NCBI GenBank assembly: GCA_013791675.1
Contig: VMTI01000081.1
Location: 1-14,565 of the forward strand
DNA length: 14,565 nt
Origin: a bacterium
GTDB taxonomy: Bacteria > CG03
Reading direction: 5' to 3'
A program made the position numbers and the translations under genes. The notes under the pieces are model-generated. The model was not told the DNA's origin and searched no databases. It worked only from the letters and a program-made list of their open reading frames with translations. Below are positions 13,749-14,565 of this stretch, piece by piece (within the stretch, counting starts at the first letter, position 1; every line of letters begins with the position of its first letter).

Positions 13749-14565
13749 ATGAAAATTTTTATAAAAATATCCGCGGCCGCGCTTTTGTTATTTTTTTCCC
13801 CTTTAAGCGCCGCACCCGCTAACACCGCGTCTAAAAAACTTCTCACCGTCACCATTATTGATGTCGGACAGGGAGACTGTTTGTTCATACAGCTTCCCGG
13901 AGGAAAAACGGTGCTGGTTGACGCCGGAAGCGGGGGCGTAGGATGGAACCTCTTTGACGCCGGCACAACGATTGTCGTTCCTTTTCTAAAAAAAATGGGC
14001 ATAAAATACATAGACTATATCGTTATGACCCATGCTCACAGCGATCACATCGGCGGCATCAGGGCTGTTGTCAAGAATTTTGATGTCGGCACACTTGTAG
14101 ATTCGGGATTTCCGGCGGCCGAAGAGGATTACGAACTAATAATGAGAATCGCCGAAAAAAAAGATGTCAAGCTAATAGAAGTCCATGCCGGCGATGTGCT
14201 GAACTGGGATAAAGACTGCGAAATTAAAGTTTTGAGCCCCCCGAAAAATTACATAATGGGCGGCGGCTCTCCTCAAAACGAAAACTCCGTGGTTTTCAAG
14301 CTGACTTACAAAGACGTTTCGTTTCTCTTTACCGGCGACGCCGAAAAAGAAGCGGGTAAAAAACTGGTCAGAGCCTTTAAGGATGACCTTCTCTGCACTT
14401 TTTTAAAGGTCTCCCATCACGGTTCCAACAACTCTCTCACACACAACTGGTTTCTGGACTGGGCTCAGCCGATAGTGTCTATTATCTGCGTCGGACAAAA
14501 CACATGGGGCCATCCCGAAAGAAGCGTCATGACAAAATTAGCCAATTACGGTTCCGTTGTTTATA
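13749..14565 (+). CDS. Secreted ComEC-type metallo-beta-lactamase-fold hydrolase (cut by window end)
   Basis: The first 272 residues are in the window; the 3' end is missing. A signal peptide lies at 1 to about 24 (FIKISAAALLLFFSPLSAAPA), so the protein is exported. The fold matches the C-terminal domain of the DNA-uptake protein ComEC: DVGQGD (38-43), VDAG (57-60), THAHSDHIGG (94-103, metal ligands H95, H97, D99, H100), NENSVV (177-182), FTGDAE (194-199), KVSHHGS (220-226) and GHP (254-256). There is no competence transmembrane domain before it. In ComEC this domain is believed to degrade the incoming non-transported DNA strand; stand-alone secreted versions are poorly characterised, and a nuclease or phosphodiesterase role is inference. 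It starts 59 nt after the RNA methyltransferase stop. Confidence 0.9.
   Translation, partial: MKIFIKISAAALLLFFSPLSAAPANTASKKLLTVTIIDVGQGDCLFIQLPGGKTVLVDAGSGGVGWNLFDAGTTIVVPFLKKMGIKYIDYIVMTHAHSDHIGGIRAVVKNFDVGTLVDSGFPAAEEDYELIMRIAEKKDVKLIEVHAGDVLNWDKDCEIKVLSPPKNYIMGGGSPQNENSVVFKLTYKDVSFLFTGDAEKEAGKKLVRAFKDDLLCTFLKVSHHGSNNSLTHNWFLDWAQPIVSIICVGQNTWGHPERSVMTKLANYGSVVY

Overview
The window is a compact, almost fully coding stretch of bacterial chromosome. By eye it has moderate GC, with AT-rich third positions. It holds thirteen protein genes or gene fragments on the minus strand and two on the plus strand. There is no rRNA, tRNA, CRISPR array, transposase or phage gene. The conserved order tmk-holB-ricT(PSP1)-metG recalls the replication/translation block of Bacillota. 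However, the envelope genes (PEGA protein, degenerate GH57-like protein, Wzy-TPR protein), the HD-GYP protein and the many small palindromic repeats fit better with an uncultured Gram-negative-type lineage, such as Elusimicrobiota or Omnitrophota. That placement is a low-confidence guess; nothing here fixes the phylum.

Layout. 1-459 (-): 5' part of valS. 554-1834 (-): GAF + HD-GYP signalling protein. 1898-2656 (-): fumarase-type hydro-lyase alpha subunit with no beta subunit beside it. 2670-7338 (-): a tightly coupled four-gene envelope module, in transcription order a membrane coiled-coil protein, a membrane PEGA protein, a secreted GH57-like protein with a glucodextranase-type C-terminal domain, and an O-antigen ligase/polymerase with TPRs. 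7414-7965 (-): class II aldolase. 7982-11753 (-): metG, ricT, holB and tmk, read as tmk-holB-ricT-metG. 11796-12833 (-): a DUF6884-like protein and a chloramphenicol-acetyltransferase-fold protein. 12834-12963 is a divergent promoter region. 12964-13689 (+): TrmH/SpoU RNA methyltransferase. 13749-14565 (+): secreted ComEC-type metallo-beta-lactamase-fold protein, cut by the window end.

Genes working together. DNA replication is represented by Tmk (dTTP supply) and the clamp-loader delta-prime subunit. Translation is represented by ValRS, MetRS and the RNA methyltransferase. RicT belongs to RNA processing and signalling. The four-gene module probably builds or modifies a surface polysaccharide.

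Two patterns stand out. First, three copies of one small palindromic element (AATTCCCC...GGGGTATT ends) lie in the same orientation just after minus-strand stop codons, and other palindromes lie at or inside gene ends. Second, three genes that lack a Shine-Dalgarno (tmk, the TrmH gene, the ComEC-like gene) each have a -10-like hexamer ending exactly 7 nt before the ATG, which suggests leaderless transcripts.
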